A DNA stretch of 45,261 nt from Planctomycetota bacterium (GTDB taxonomy: Bacteria > Planctomycetota > GCA-002687715 > DRQF01): positions 1-45,261 of the forward strand of contig DRQF01000273.1 of assembly GCA_011369445.1 (NCBI GenBank), read 5' to 3'. Every line of letters begins with the position of its first letter. The first letter of the stretch is position 1. Shown here in pieces: positions 33,178 through 41,503 of this stretch. The notes beneath the pieces are model-generated. The model was given only the letters and a program-made list of their open reading frames with translations. It made no database searches and was not told the origin of the DNA. The position numbers and the translations under genes are program-made.

Positions 33178-34542
33178 GTGATCCGCGAGTGGGCAGAGCG
33201 GTGGACGGCCGCCTTGCGAAGCGAGTGCGGGGCACGCGACGCGGCACTCCTTCGTCGGCGGACGAGCGAGTTGGGTCTGGTCTACGGCGACAGACCGGTT
33301 TGCCAGGTCCTGCGCCCCCTCTTCGTTCCTCGCTCCACCTACGAGGATCTGATCCGGCGAGGTGAACTGCTGGTGAGCGCGATTCACGGCGCGATGGAGG
33401 CCGCCCTACGCGACGACACGCTCATGGCGGCCTTGGGCTTCGACCGGGTCGAAACGGAAATCATCAGCGCCGACCGGGGGTTTGGAGCCGCCGATCTCGT
33501 GGGACGCTTGGACGCGCTCCCGGCTCCGGAAGGCGCGCCCGTCTTCATCGAATACAACGGTGAGAGTCCGGGGGGACTGGGTTTCGGCGACATGCTGGGT
33601 CTGGTCTTCGAGGAAATGGAGGCCTGGGAAAACCTGGACGGTTCGAGCCGTTTCCATCGCGTGGCGGTTGTTCCCTCGGTGATCGACGCCTTCCTCGATG
33701 GCTACCGACTCTGGTGTCGACGGCTGCATAAGGAACCGGTGGAGCGCCCGAAAGTGGCCATCGTGGATCTGGCCGACGTCCCCACGCGGACTGAGTTCGA
33801 AATCTTCCGCAATGCCTTCGAGCTCCGGGGCGCGACCACGCGAATCGTCTCGGAGGATCAGGTCGCCATCGTGGACGACCGAGTGCTCTGCGGAGATTTC
33901 GAGCCGGACATCATCTACAGACGCCTGGTCACCATGGACATCCTTTCCCGCACGGGAGGCCGCCATGCGCTGATCGAGGCGGCGCGTCGTCAGTTGGCGT
34001 TCGTCGGCTGCGGTTTCGAGGGTTACGGGCTGTGTGCCAAGGGGCACTTCGCCGTCCTCAGCGATCCGGAACTGCGGCCGACCGGCCTGTCGGATGAAGT
34101 GCTGGACATGCTGGACACATCGATCCCGTGGACGCGGCTCGTGCGCGACGTCTTCACGAGCGGGCCGGGGGGAGGGCTCCAGGAACCGCTGGAGCACCTG
34201 GTGCAGCGGGAGAAGAACCGCCTCGTTCTGAAGGCCAGTCGGGGCTACGGTGGACGGGATGTGATCCTGGGCTGGAGGACTTCGAAGAAGGACTGGCAAG
34301 CGGCCTGGGAAACAGCCCTCGAAGGCAGCTGGATCGTCCAAGAGCGGGTCCATCTGCCCGAGGCGCGCTTCCCCGTGTGGACCTCGGACGGAATCGAGGA
34401 AGTCACCCTCCATTACGACCTGGCCCCTTACATGATTGCCGGGCAGTGCCGTGGTCTGGGGGTCCGCCTCTCGGGCAGTGAGATCCTCAACGTGGCCGCG
34501 GGCCGGGGCTCCGCGGTGCCCGCCCTTCTGGTGGCGGATTGA
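33178..34542 (+). CDS. Circularly permuted ATP-grasp-like protein
   Basis: 454 residues. Acidic Mg-type motif FIEYNGESPGGLGFGDM near 122-138, a central Rossmann-like part (VAIVDLADVPTRTEFEIF, IIYRRLVTMDI), then LVLKASRGYGGRDVILGW near 348-365 with the likely ATP-binding Lys. Having the metal motif before the Lys/Gly-rich loop is the order of circularly permuted ATP-grasp proteins (glutathionylspermidine-synthase-like group). The GTG start lies 4 nt after the preceding ATP-grasp stop. Such pairs are reported in peptide-tagging and small-molecule ligation clusters; no product can be named here. No signal peptide, so it is cytosolic. Confidence 0.75.
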   Translation: MIREWAERWTAALRSECGARDAALLRRRTSELGLVYGDRPVCQVLRPLFVPRSTYEDLIRRGELLVSAIHGAMEAALRDDTLMAALGFDRVETEIISADRGFGAADLVGRLDALPAPEGAPVFIEYNGESPGGLGFGDMLGLVFEEMEAWENLDGSSRFHRVAVVPSVIDAFLDGYRLWCRRLHKEPVERPKVAIVDLADVPTRTEFEIFRNAFELRGATTRIVSEDQVAIVDDRVLCGDFEPDIIYRRLVTMDILSRTGGRHALIEAARRQLAFVGCGFEGYGLCAKGHFAVLSDPELRPTGLSDEVLDMLDTSIPWTRLVRDVFTSGPGGGLQEPLEHLVQREKNRLVLKASRGYGGRDVILGWRTSKKDWQAAWETALEGSWIVQERVHLPEARFPVWTSDGIEEVTLHYDLAPYMIAGQCRGLGVRLSGSEILNVAAGRGSAVPALLVAD

Positions 34543-34571
34543 GCGCGCGACAAGACTCTCGCAAACGGCTA

Positions 34572-34648
34572 CCCATCAACGACTTACAAGTGCGAGAAAA
34601 GAACGCCAGTTTCCTGAGGTTCGGAAAGAAAGGATTCTGGTTGATGGG
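34572..34648 (+). other. Long-range inverted repeat in the leader of the repeat-protein gene
   Basis: CCCATCAAC (34572-34580) and GTTGATGGG (34640-34648) pair perfectly (9 bp) around 59 nt that include a smaller ACTT-AC-AAGT dyad. The element sits 92 nt before the start of the abundant-looking secreted repeat protein. It could be a structured 5' UTR. No known riboswitch is recognised. Confidence 0.35.
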
Positions 34649-34740
34649 CGTCCATGGATAGACCAAAGTGAACACGTTGGTTGCCCTCGCGACCACCCCA
34701 TCCGGCCCCCGAGCCCAAATAAACCAAGGAGTTTGGACCC

Positions 34741-35751
34741 ATGAAACGCATTGCAACCCTCTTGTCCTTCGTGCTGATCCTCGGCGCCATGGGCATGGCC
34801 CAGGACTGCTGCAACTCATCGAAGAAGGTCGCCAAGAAGGGCGACTGCGGCCAGGCGTGCGAGCAGAACGCCGCGAAGGTCGTCAAGCAAGACAAGAAGG
34901 CGAAGAAGAGCGAATGCCAAGGCGCCTGCGAAAGCCAGAAGGCGACCGTCGTCAAGCAGGACAAGAAGGCTGGCAGCGGATGCGAAAAGCTGGACGCCTA
35001 CATGGCCCTCCAGAAGAACGCCGCCAACGGCTGCGAGAAATCCAAGGCCAAGCTTGCCGCCCTCGACAAGAAGAATCCCAAGCTCGCCGAGATGGCCAAG
35101 CTCTACAAGGCCGCCTGCAACGGCTGCGAGAAGTCCAAGGCCAAGCTCGCTGCCATGCGCAAGGCTGCCCAGGCCAAGAAGGCTGAGTGCTCCGACTGCG
35201 ACTCCAAGCTGGCGAAGAAGAGTGACTGCCAAGGCGCTTGCGAAAGCCAGAAGGCCAAGGTGGTCTCCAAGACCGCCAAGAAGGCCGAGTGCTCCGACTG
35301 CGACGCCAAGCAGGTGAAGAAGAGCGACTGCCAAGGCGCCTGCGAAAGCCAGAAGGCCAAGGTGGTCTCCAAGGCCGCCAAGAAGGCGGGTAGCGGTTGC
35401 GAGAAGCTGGACGCCTACATGGCCCTCCAGAAGAACGCCGCCAACGGCTGCGAGAAGTCCAAGGCCAAGCTCGCCGCCCTCGACAAGAAGAATCCCAAGC
35501 TCGCCGAGATGGCCAAGCTCTACAAGGCCGCCTGCAACGGCTGCGAGAAGTCCAAGGCCAAACTCGCCGCCATGCGCAAGGAAGCCCAGGCCAAGAAGGC
35601 CGAGTGCTCCGACTGCGACGCCAAGCAGGTGAAGAAGAGTGACTGCCAAGGCGCCTGCGAAAGCCAGAAGGCCAAGGTCATCTCCAAGCCCGTCAAGAAG
35701 GTCAACGCCCCCGCCAAGGGGACCTGCCCGGTGACCGGCGGACAGGGATAA
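34741..35751 (+). CDS. Secreted Cys/Lys-rich repeat protein
   Basis: 336 residues: signal peptide (about 1-20, cleaved near GMA-QDCC), then almost nothing but Lys, Ala, Glu, Ser and about 27 Cys. Two modules alternate. One is a short Cys unit (AECSDCDAKQVKKSDCQGAC, then ESQKAKVVSK), seen three times plus one diverged copy. The other is a helical unit of about 60 residues (GSGCEKLDAYMALQKNAANG ... LAEMAKLYKAACNGCEKSKA), seen twice with a period of 139 residues. It ends GTCPVTGGQG, recalling the CPVTG of YHS-type proteins. Biased AAG/GCC/CTC codons, AAGGAG before the ATG and a strong terminator suggest high expression. A metal-binding, disulfide-linked or envelope structural role is possible. 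No family is recognised. Confidence 0.85.
   Translation: MKRIATLLSFVLILGAMGMAQDCCNSSKKVAKKGDCGQACEQNAAKVVKQDKKAKKSECQGACESQKATVVKQDKKAGSGCEKLDAYMALQKNAANGCEKSKAKLAALDKKNPKLAEMAKLYKAACNGCEKSKAKLAAMRKAAQAKKAECSDCDSKLAKKSDCQGACESQKAKVVSKTAKKAECSDCDAKQVKKSDCQGACESQKAKVVSKAAKKAGSGCEKLDAYMALQKNAANGCEKSKAKLAALDKKNPKLAEMAKLYKAACNGCEKSKAKLAAMRKEAQAKKAECSDCDAKQVKKSDCQGACESQKAKVISKPVKKVNAPAKGTCPVTGGQG
34972..35682 (+). repeat. Near-identical tandem internal duplication (417-bp period)
   Basis: About 294 bp (34972-35265) recur at 35389-35682 with only a few changes in the protein (for example Ala142 to Glu and SKLA to AKQV). The copies are in frame, so copy number could change by recombination without breaking the gene. 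Confidence 0.8.
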
Positions 35752-35791
35752 ATCCCGGCACGAGTTACCCGTCGAAAACGACGAAAACAGC

Positions 35792-35830
35792 AAGGGAGGC
35801 TCACCTTTGAGTGGCCTCCCTTCTTTTTTT
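35792..35830 (+). terminator. Rho-independent terminator of the Cys/Lys-rich protein gene
   Basis: AAGGGAGGC ... GCCTCCCTT, perfect 9-bp arms plus an inner CAC/GTG pair, followed by TTCTTTTTTT. It begins 41 nt after the stop codon. The clearest terminator in the window. Confidence 0.93.
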
Positions 35831-35831
35831 C

Positions 35832-35859
35832 CCACCGAGGCCGGGGACCGGCCTCGTGG
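35832..35859. other. Second strong hairpin after the terminator
   Basis: CCAC(C)GAGGCCGG-GGA-CCGGCCTCGTGG: a 12-bp stem with one bulged C and a 3-nt loop, directly behind the T-run. There is no T-run of its own on the plus strand. It may back up termination or structure the leader of the cyclophilin gene. Confidence 0.5.
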
Positions 35860-35946
35860 AGCCGCGAGACGCCGGATAAACTCTTGCGATGGCCTCGTGG
35901 CCGAAACATGCCCCTGGCTGGGGCCGAAACGTTTGGAGTGACGAAG

Positions 35947-37146
35947 ATGAAGATCGTATTCAGCGTGCTGCTCGCCGCTTTGGTGCTTTCAGGCCCCGTG
36001 CTGGCCCAGACCGAAGCGGAAGAGGAGAAGTCTCTCCTCGCGGAGTGGGACTTGGTGACGAGCGCCATGTCACGGGCCCAACGCGTCCTCAACAACCTGC
36101 AAATCGCGTACAACGGTGCGGAGGATGCCCAGCGCAAGCTGACCATCGAGAAGCAGTTCGAACTCACCCGCGACGAGGCGCTCGGCAAGGCCACCGTCTT
36201 CATCCGCAAAGTCAATCACTTCATCGAGCAGTACCCGCGCAACCAGGCGATCAGAAAGCGACGGCTCGAGGACACCGTCTTCGATCGCCTCTCGCCGTCC
36301 CTCAAGGCCGACGACGCGGAGGTGCTCTACGAACTCACGAAGAACGGCGAATACCTCCACAAGGCCGCTGAGTTCCGTGAGAAGGCCTACGACTACGCGG
36401 CGGCCGCCAAGCTCTGGGAGAAGGCCGCCGAGTTGGCCTCGACATTCAAGGTCTGGGACGCCCTCGGCCGTTGCTACATGAACACCAACGAGTTCCGCAG
36501 GTCCCAGGCGGCGTATGAACGCGCCAAGGATCTCGCATCTTCCGATCAGCAGCGCCGCGGCGCGGATCATTCGGCTCGCGTCGCCACCGTCTACGTCGAG
36601 GATTGGAAGCGGGAGCAGGCTCTCAGAAAAGAAGCCATGGAGAAGAAGGATCTTCCCATGGTGGAGTTTCAGACCGACCGAGGTCGGATGCTCGTGGAGC
36701 TCTTCGAGAACGAAGCCCCCAACACCGTCGCCAATTTCATTGAGTTGGCGGAGAAGGGCTTTTTCGACGGCCAGCTCTTCCACCGCTGCATCGCCTACTT
36801 CATGATCCAGGGCGGGGACCCCACGGGGACGGGTCGAGGCGGTCCAGGCTACAACATCGCCGACGAATATGAGCGCGACGGGGCCCGATTGCACTACCAA
36901 GGCACGCTCAGCATGGCGAACGTGGGCAAGCCGAACACGGGCGGAAGTCAGTTCTTCGTCACGAATGTGGTGACGCCGCACCTCAACGGTCGCCACACGG
37001 TGTTCGGGCGGGTCGTCGAGGGTTTGGAAGTCGCTCAGGTGATGCCGTTGGATCCCACGAACCGCGCCGAACCCTTCAGGATCATCAGCGTCAAGGTCCT
37101 TCGCAAGAGGGACCACCCCTACGTCGCCAAGAAGATCATGCCCTAG
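35947..37146 (+). CDS. Secreted cyclophilin-type peptidyl-prolyl isomerase with helical N-terminal region
   Basis: 399 residues: signal peptide (about 1-21, KIVFSVLLAALVLSGPVLA-Q), a TPR-like helical region (about 25-225; YDYAAAAKLWEKAAELAS, NEFRRSQAAYERAKDLA) and a C-terminal cyclophilin domain from about 235. Domain hallmarks are FHRCIAYFMIQGGDPTGTG (catalytic Arg and Gln), the MANVGKPNTGGSQFFVT block and LNGRHTVFGRV. It speeds cis-trans prolyl isomerisation in exported proteins. The usual catalytic Trp position reads His in LNGRH, common in bacterial forms. The start is the ATG at 35947, with GGAG 9 nt upstream; an upstream ATG would place the signal peptide internally. Confidence 0.93.
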   Translation: MKIVFSVLLAALVLSGPVLAQTEAEEEKSLLAEWDLVTSAMSRAQRVLNNLQIAYNGAEDAQRKLTIEKQFELTRDEALGKATVFIRKVNHFIEQYPRNQAIRKRRLEDTVFDRLSPSLKADDAEVLYELTKNGEYLHKAAEFREKAYDYAAAAKLWEKAAELASTFKVWDALGRCYMNTNEFRRSQAAYERAKDLASSDQQRRGADHSARVATVYVEDWKREQALRKEAMEKKDLPMVEFQTDRGRMLVELFENEAPNTVANFIELAEKGFFDGQLFHRCIAYFMIQGGDPTGTGRGGPGYNIADEYERDGARLHYQGTLSMANVGKPNTGGSQFFVTNVVTPHLNGRHTVFGRVVEGLEVAQVMPLDPTNRAEPFRIISVKVLRKRDHPYVAKKIMP

Positions 37147-37180
37147 CGGACTTCGAGGGGGGCGGGTGCGAGACCGCCCC

Positions 37181-37630
37181 TCACCCTTCCGATTCGACGA
37201 CCCTGACCTCCTCCACTTCGGCGACAGCGGCCTTGAACCCTCGCGTCCCCGCGATCATGGCCGCTCCGATTCCCACATAGACGCCCAGCACGAGCCACGG
37301 CATGGTGGGGCCCGCGTAGACACGCAGAGCGATCCCCATCCCGATCATCAGGGGGATCACCAGGTACAGCACGGGGTGAAACGAAAACCACACCCAGTCG
37401 TGGTGGGGCCGCCGACGAATGTAGGCGGCCGTGCGCTCGGCGCTCTTCGCGATGACAAAGATGCCCTTCGCCACCCCGATGACGAGAGCGAGCACCAAGG
37501 TCAGCACGCGCACACCCGTACTCTCGATGTTGTAGAAGTACGGGAAAAACCCCCGGACGATGAGCATCACGCCCACCGCAAGCCACACGGCCGTAGCCAC
37601 GCGCACGCGACCCGTTCTCGTCAGTTTCAT
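37181..37630 (-). CDS. Four-helix membrane protein
   Basis: 149 residues: basic N-terminus (KLTRTGRVRV), then four membrane helices at about 12-30, 45-63, 81-103 and 108-127 (VATAVWLAVGVMLIVRGFF; VLTLVLALVIGVAKGIFV; LYLVIPLMIGMGIAL; PWLVLGVYVGIGAAMIAG), with a His/Arg-rich loop (RRRPHHDWVWFSF) between helices 2 and 3. The start is ATG at 37630; the longer reading has a non-membrane extension that lies in the promoter region of glgP. Divergent from glgP, convergent with the cyclophilin. No family is assigned. Confidence 0.75.
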   Translation of the reverse strand: MKLTRTGRVRVATAVWLAVGVMLIVRGFFPYFYNIESTGVRVLTLVLALVIGVAKGIFVIAKSAERTAAYIRRRPHHDWVWFSFHPVLYLVIPLMIGMGIALRVYAGPTMPWLVLGVYVGIGAAMIAGTRGFKAAVAEVEEVRVVESEG

Positions 37631-37772
37631 GTTGCATCCCCAAGATCCGAACACCGCATTGTAGCGATCGACGCGTGGCACCCCAGGGTGCGACCAGGGA
37701 GCGTCCCGGGGACTCTTTTGGGGTCGCCCTCTCGTGCTAACCTCCAAAGCCCCACGATGAAGGGATCACCAC

Positions 37773-39911
37773 ATGAAGGTCTATTGTGACGCACCGCGAG
37801 TGCCGGAGGCTCTGCAGCCCCTCTTGGACCTCGCTTACAACTTTTGGTGGACCCGCGTCCCCGAGGCCGTGCAACTCTTCGAGTCGATGTGCCCGCCTCT
37901 GTGGCGCCAGGTTCAGGGCAACGCTGTCCGCTTTCTCAGATTGATGGGAGACGAGACGCTATCCCGCCACGAGGGCGACCCGGCGTTCCTCCACCGCATG
38001 CAGGGCGTCCACAATCGTTTCACCGCCGACGTGGGAGACGGCGAGTGCTGCATTCAAAGAGGCGTCCTCGAAATGCCCGTGGAGCTGCATCCCCTCGCCG
38101 CCTACTTTTCCGCCGAGTTCGGCCTACACGAGTCTCTGCCCATCTACTCGGGCGGGCTCGGCATCCTGGCGGGAGACCATGTGAAGGCCACGAGCGATCT
38201 TCAGATCCCTTTCGTGGGCATGGGCCTCCTCTACCGGCAGGGTTACTTCCGACAGCGTCTCAACCTGGAGGGCTGGCAGTACGAGCTCTACGAGGACCTG
38301 CCGTTCCATGACCTGGCGCTTCGCGAGGTTCTGAACGAGGACGAGACACCGCTTCTCGTGACGATCCACCTTCCCGACCGCGATGTGAAAGCTCGAGTCT
38401 GGCTCGCGATGGTCGGACGCTCGGCGCTTTTTCTCCTCGACAGTTACGTCCTCGACAACTGGCGCGAGGACCGTCTCATCACGAATCGCCTCTACGACTC
38501 CGACCGAAAGATCCGATTGCTCCAGGAGATCCTCCTGGGTGTCGGTGGAGTTCGAGTCCTGGAAGCGCTCAACATCACGCCTCGGCGATTCCACATGAAC
38601 GAGGGACATTCCGCGTTCCTCGTCCTCGAGAGAGCCGCCCAGCTCATTCGGCAAAAGGACATCACCTTCGAAGAAGCGAGAGAGCTCACGCGATCCTCGA
38701 ATGTCTTCACGACCCACACGCCCGTCGCCGCGGGTCACGAGATCTTCGAGCGCGAGATCATGGAGCCTATGTTTCGGCCTCAGCTCGAGCGACTGAAGTT
38801 GACGGCCGACGAGTTCTTCGCCCTGGGGCATCGCGACGGCAACTCGTCATCTTCCGCCTTCGAGATGACGGCCCTCGCGATCCACTTCAGTGACCGCATC
38901 AACGGCGTGAGTCGCCTGCATGGAGAAGTCGCTCGCAAGCAGTGGGCGTTCATGTGGCCCGATCGCCCGGTCTCGGACGTCCCGATCGGGCACGTGACGA
39001 ACGGGATCGACCTGCCGACCTGGATCGGACCCGCCATGAGGGATCTGTTCGCGCGACACCTGGCCCCCGACTGGGAGAATCGACTCCTCGACGAAGAGCT
39101 CTGGAACCGCGTCGACAGCATCCCCGACTCGGCTCTTTGGGAAGCCCTGGAAAAGCAGAGGATTCGACTCGTCACATCGGCGCGGCGCCGCTGCGCGGAA
39201 CAGCTGCGAGGGCGTAACGTCGACACCCAGCTTTTGAACGCCTTGCTGACGGAGCCACACGAGAAGTCTCTAACGATCGGGTTCGCGCGCCGCTTCGCCA
39301 CCTACAAGCGGGCGACCCTCATCTTCAGGGACGTCGATCGTCTGGCCCGGCTCTTCGCGGATCGCGACCGACCGATCCAGATCATCTACGCCGGCAAGGC
39401 CCACCCCGCGGACGAGGGCGGGAAGCGCCTGATCCAAGACATCGTCCGCCTGGCCGAGAAGCCCCCATTTCGCGGTCGAGTTCTCTTCATCGAGAATTAC
39501 GACATTGGGATCGCCAGAGAACTCGTGCAGGGAGCCGATGTCTGGTTGAATACACCGAGACCTCCCAAGGAAGCCAGCGGCACGAGCGGCATGAAGGCCT
39601 GCCCCAATGGCGCACTGACTCTTTCCACCCGCGATGGATGGTGGGTCGAAGGCGCAACCCAGTCCAACGGCTGGACGATCGGGGACGGCAGATTCGAGGG
39701 GCGCAGCGAGGAAGAACTCGATGCCTTCGAGGCAGAGAGCCTCATGTCCCTTCTCGAAAACGAAGTCATCCCTCTCTTCTTCGACCGCGACGCCCGTGGA
39801 TTGCCCGTCCGGTGGCTGGCCCGTGTGAGAGAGAGCATCCGGACGATCACGCCCTTCTTCAACACGGCGCGCATGGTCCGCGAATACGCGGAAACCTACT
39901 ACACGCGCTGA
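37773..39911 (+). CDS. glgP: Alpha-glucan (glycogen/maltodextrin) phosphorylase
   Basis: 712 residues of GT35, the shorter Thermus-type phosphorylase. Seen: LAYNFWWTRVPEAVQLF near 19-35, AAYFSAEFGLHESLPIYSGG near 109-128, GHSAFLVLER, TTHTPVAAGHE, VTNGIDLPTW, FARRFATYKRATL, and the pyridoxal-phosphate Lys in EASGTSGMKACPNGAL near 607. It releases glucose-1-phosphate from alpha-1,4-glucans in the cytoplasm. AAGGGA lies about 9 nt before the ATG. No other glycogen gene is adjacent. The stop codon sits in a short inverted repeat shared with the convergent cytochrome gene. Confidence 0.96.
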   Translation: MKVYCDAPRVPEALQPLLDLAYNFWWTRVPEAVQLFESMCPPLWRQVQGNAVRFLRLMGDETLSRHEGDPAFLHRMQGVHNRFTADVGDGECCIQRGVLEMPVELHPLAAYFSAEFGLHESLPIYSGGLGILAGDHVKATSDLQIPFVGMGLLYRQGYFRQRLNLEGWQYELYEDLPFHDLALREVLNEDETPLLVTIHLPDRDVKARVWLAMVGRSALFLLDSYVLDNWREDRLITNRLYDSDRKIRLLQEILLGVGGVRVLEALNITPRRFHMNEGHSAFLVLERAAQLIRQKDITFEEARELTRSSNVFTTHTPVAAGHEIFEREIMEPMFRPQLERLKLTADEFFALGHRDGNSSSSAFEMTALAIHFSDRINGVSRLHGEVARKQWAFMWPDRPVSDVPIGHVTNGIDLPTWIGPAMRDLFARHLAPDWENRLLDEELWNRVDSIPDSALWEALEKQRIRLVTSARRRCAEQLRGRNVDTQLLNALLTEPHEKSLTIGFARRFATYKRATLIFRDVDRLARLFADRDRPIQIIYAGKAHPADEGGKRLIQDIVRLAEKPPFRGRVLFIENYDIGIARELVQGADVWLNTPRPPKEASGTSGMKACPNGALTLSTRDGWWVEGATQSNGWTIGDGRFEGRSEEELDAFEAESLMSLLENEVIPLFFDRDARGLPVRWLARVRESIRTITPFFNTARMVREYAETYYTR

Positions 39912-39924
39912 AGACGCCGTCGCA

Positions 39925-40923
39925 TCAGCGCAAAGTCTCGGTCTCGGCGAGGGGAATGCGCTTTTCCTTTTCTCGTCCCGGGACGACAGGGAAACGGAGG
40001 ACGAGCGACGTCACTGCGCGCTCGGCCGCAGCGGGGAAGGGAATCCGAATCGTCGTCGCCTCCTCGGGCGGAAGGACGTGATCCTTCGCCTTATCGAAGA
40101 TTTGAGTCACGGTCTGGATCTCCGCTCCATCCCCCCCGAAGAATCTCACCTCGAGCCTGCCCTCTCTTCCCTCGCTGCTCGGAAACACGTGGCCCGTGTG
40201 CATCGTGACCGTCGCAAGGAGATGGGTGCCGTCGGATTCAACACGCAGGTCGGCTGCGTCCTCGGCCTTGCCCTCCGTGCGGGCTCCAGCAAACAGATGC
40301 CGGCGGCCAAGACGCGCATCCTGAACATTCTTGAGCTTTCGCCGACCTCGCGCCATGACACGCGTGACTTCCTCCATGTGGCAGGATTGGCAGGTCTTGC
40401 CATTCGCGGCCGCGGGACTCCTCACATAGCTGCTCCACTGATCGTGAGCCTCGTTGACCTCCGGGTGGCCGTGACAGCTCTTGCAGACGGCGGCCTGAAG
40501 GTATTCTGCCTTCACGAGGATGCCTCCATGTCCCTTGCTGGGGTACGGGCCGTAGTAGCGCGCGGGATCGTTGTGGCAGGTGGTGCAGTTGACGCCCAGT
40601 TTCCGCGCGTCCTTTCGTGCCAAGGGAACGTCTCCGAACGCCTTTGGAGGGAGGCTGCCCGGCGCGTGACACCGGGCACAGCCCTCACCCTTGTCGGGAA
40701 GGGTTGCGATGGCCTCCTGGAAAACCGGATTGGTCCAGCTTCTGGCATGGCGGGACGCTCTCCACTCCTTCCACTGGTCGATGTGGCACTTCTTGCAGGT
40801 CTTCATGAGCCGCTTGACTTCGACCTTGGGTCCGCCCTGAGGACTGGCGGATGTCGATGCCGCCGGAGGAAGGTGGGTCCAGACGATCAAGCAGGAGAGC
40901 AACGACAGAATACGGACGGACAT
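39925..40923 (-). CDS. Periplasmic pentahaem cytochrome c (cytochrome c554-like)
   Basis: 332 residues: signal peptide (about 1-25) and five CxxCH haem sites (CKKCH, CARCH, CTTCH, CKSCH, CQSCH) within the first two thirds. Spacing and the HARSW, YYGPYPS and CHMEE contexts resemble the cytochrome c554/multihaem family that passes electrons in the periplasm. The last 110 residues are a beta-rich domain without haem (LLATVTMHTGHVFPSSEG). GGGAGG 7 nt before the ATG at 40923 fixes the start; an upstream ATG is nine codons earlier. No oxidoreductase partner is next to it. It converges with glgP. Confidence 0.9.
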   Translation of the reverse strand: MSVRILSLLSCLIVWTHLPPAASTSASPQGGPKVEVKRLMKTCKKCHIDQWKEWRASRHARSWTNPVFQEAIATLPDKGEGCARCHAPGSLPPKAFGDVPLARKDARKLGVNCTTCHNDPARYYGPYPSKGHGGILVKAEYLQAAVCKSCHGHPEVNEAHDQWSSYVRSPAAANGKTCQSCHMEEVTRVMARGRRKLKNVQDARLGRRHLFAGARTEGKAEDAADLRVESDGTHLLATVTMHTGHVFPSSEGREGRLEVRFFGGDGAEIQTVTQIFDKAKDHVLPPEEATTIRIPFPAAAERAVTSLVLRFPVVPGREKEKRIPLAETETLR

Positions 40924-40989
40924 GGAGACACCTCCCAAGACTTCCAACACTCATCTCGAAGGGGGCTCGAGACGCATACGATACCATTG

Positions 40990-41030
40990 AAAAAACCCGA
41001 GGAGAAACCTGTTCAGCCTCTCCCCGGGTT
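40990..41030 (-). terminator. Rho-independent terminator of the flagellar filament operon
   Basis: On the minus strand AACCCGGGGAGA ... TTCTCCTCGGGTT, an 11-12-bp stem with one mismatch, followed by TTTTC. It lies 70 nt after the last flagellar gene. Confidence 0.88.
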
Positions 41031-41066
41031 CGGTCTCCACGCCTGAACGTGGCCCTTCGCTCGTCA

Positions 41067-41090
41067 CCGCCCCGGGCTCGACCGGGGCGG
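41067..41090 (-). terminator. GC-rich hairpin directly after the FliT-like gene
   Basis: CCGCCCCGG-GCTCGA-CCGGGGCGG, perfect 9-bp arms, 10 nt after the stop at 41101. No T-run; it is in tandem with the T-run terminator at 40990-41030 and may protect the 3' end of the transcript. Confidence 0.7.
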
Positions 41091-41100
41091 AGGGGTCGAG

Positions 41101-41487
41101 TCAACCCCTTCGATCTATCACGCGGGCGTCCTGCCCCCCGCGCGTCGCCTTGAAGCGCATCAGCCTCAGGCGTGCTTCCTTGGCCTCCCCGATGGCCCGG
41201 CGGGTTTCTTCGGTCTTGACGCTCAAGACGTCCAGAATCCGGTCGTTCATGAGCTTGAGGTCGCCAACCATGTCGGCCAACTGCTCATCATCCTCTGTGC
41301 GGTCCGGGTCCTGAAGTCGCGATTCGATGATGGGCCGGATCTCGCCCATCCTCTCCTCTGCTTCCTCGGATAGTGCCTTCACCCGGTCGACGTCGTCCTC
41401 TTCAAGGGCGGCGAGTACGAGCCGGGAAATGGACCGCAGCCGGGTCAGGCGCTGCCAGAACGCCGGCGAATAAGTCTCTGCGATCAT
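41101..41487 (-). CDS. FliT/FlgN-like flagellar export chaperone (putative)
   Basis: 128 residues, entirely helical and charged (SRLVLAALEEDDVDRVKALS, EEAEERMGEIRPIIESRL), without signal or membrane segments. Identity rests on size, helical nature and position just behind fliS, where fliT usually lies; no diagnostic motif is visible. FliT binds FliD and controls its export. It is translated 16 nt after fliS with AAAGGACG upstream of the ATG. Last gene before two terminator hairpins. Confidence 0.6.
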   Translation of the reverse strand: MIAETYSPAFWQRLTRLRSISRLVLAALEEDDVDRVKALSEEAEERMGEIRPIIESRLQDPDRTEDDEQLADMVGDLKLMNDRILDVLSVKTEETRRAIGEAKEARLRLMRFKATRGGQDARVIDRRG

Positions 41488-41503
41488 GAAATGGAACGTC
41501 CTT

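Noticed and set aside
34741-35751. Minus-strand Leu/Gly/Ala-rich frame opposite the Cys/Lys protein
   Set aside because: Pure reverse complement of the AAG/GCC repeats; ribosome-binding site, signal peptide and terminator all belong to the plus strand.
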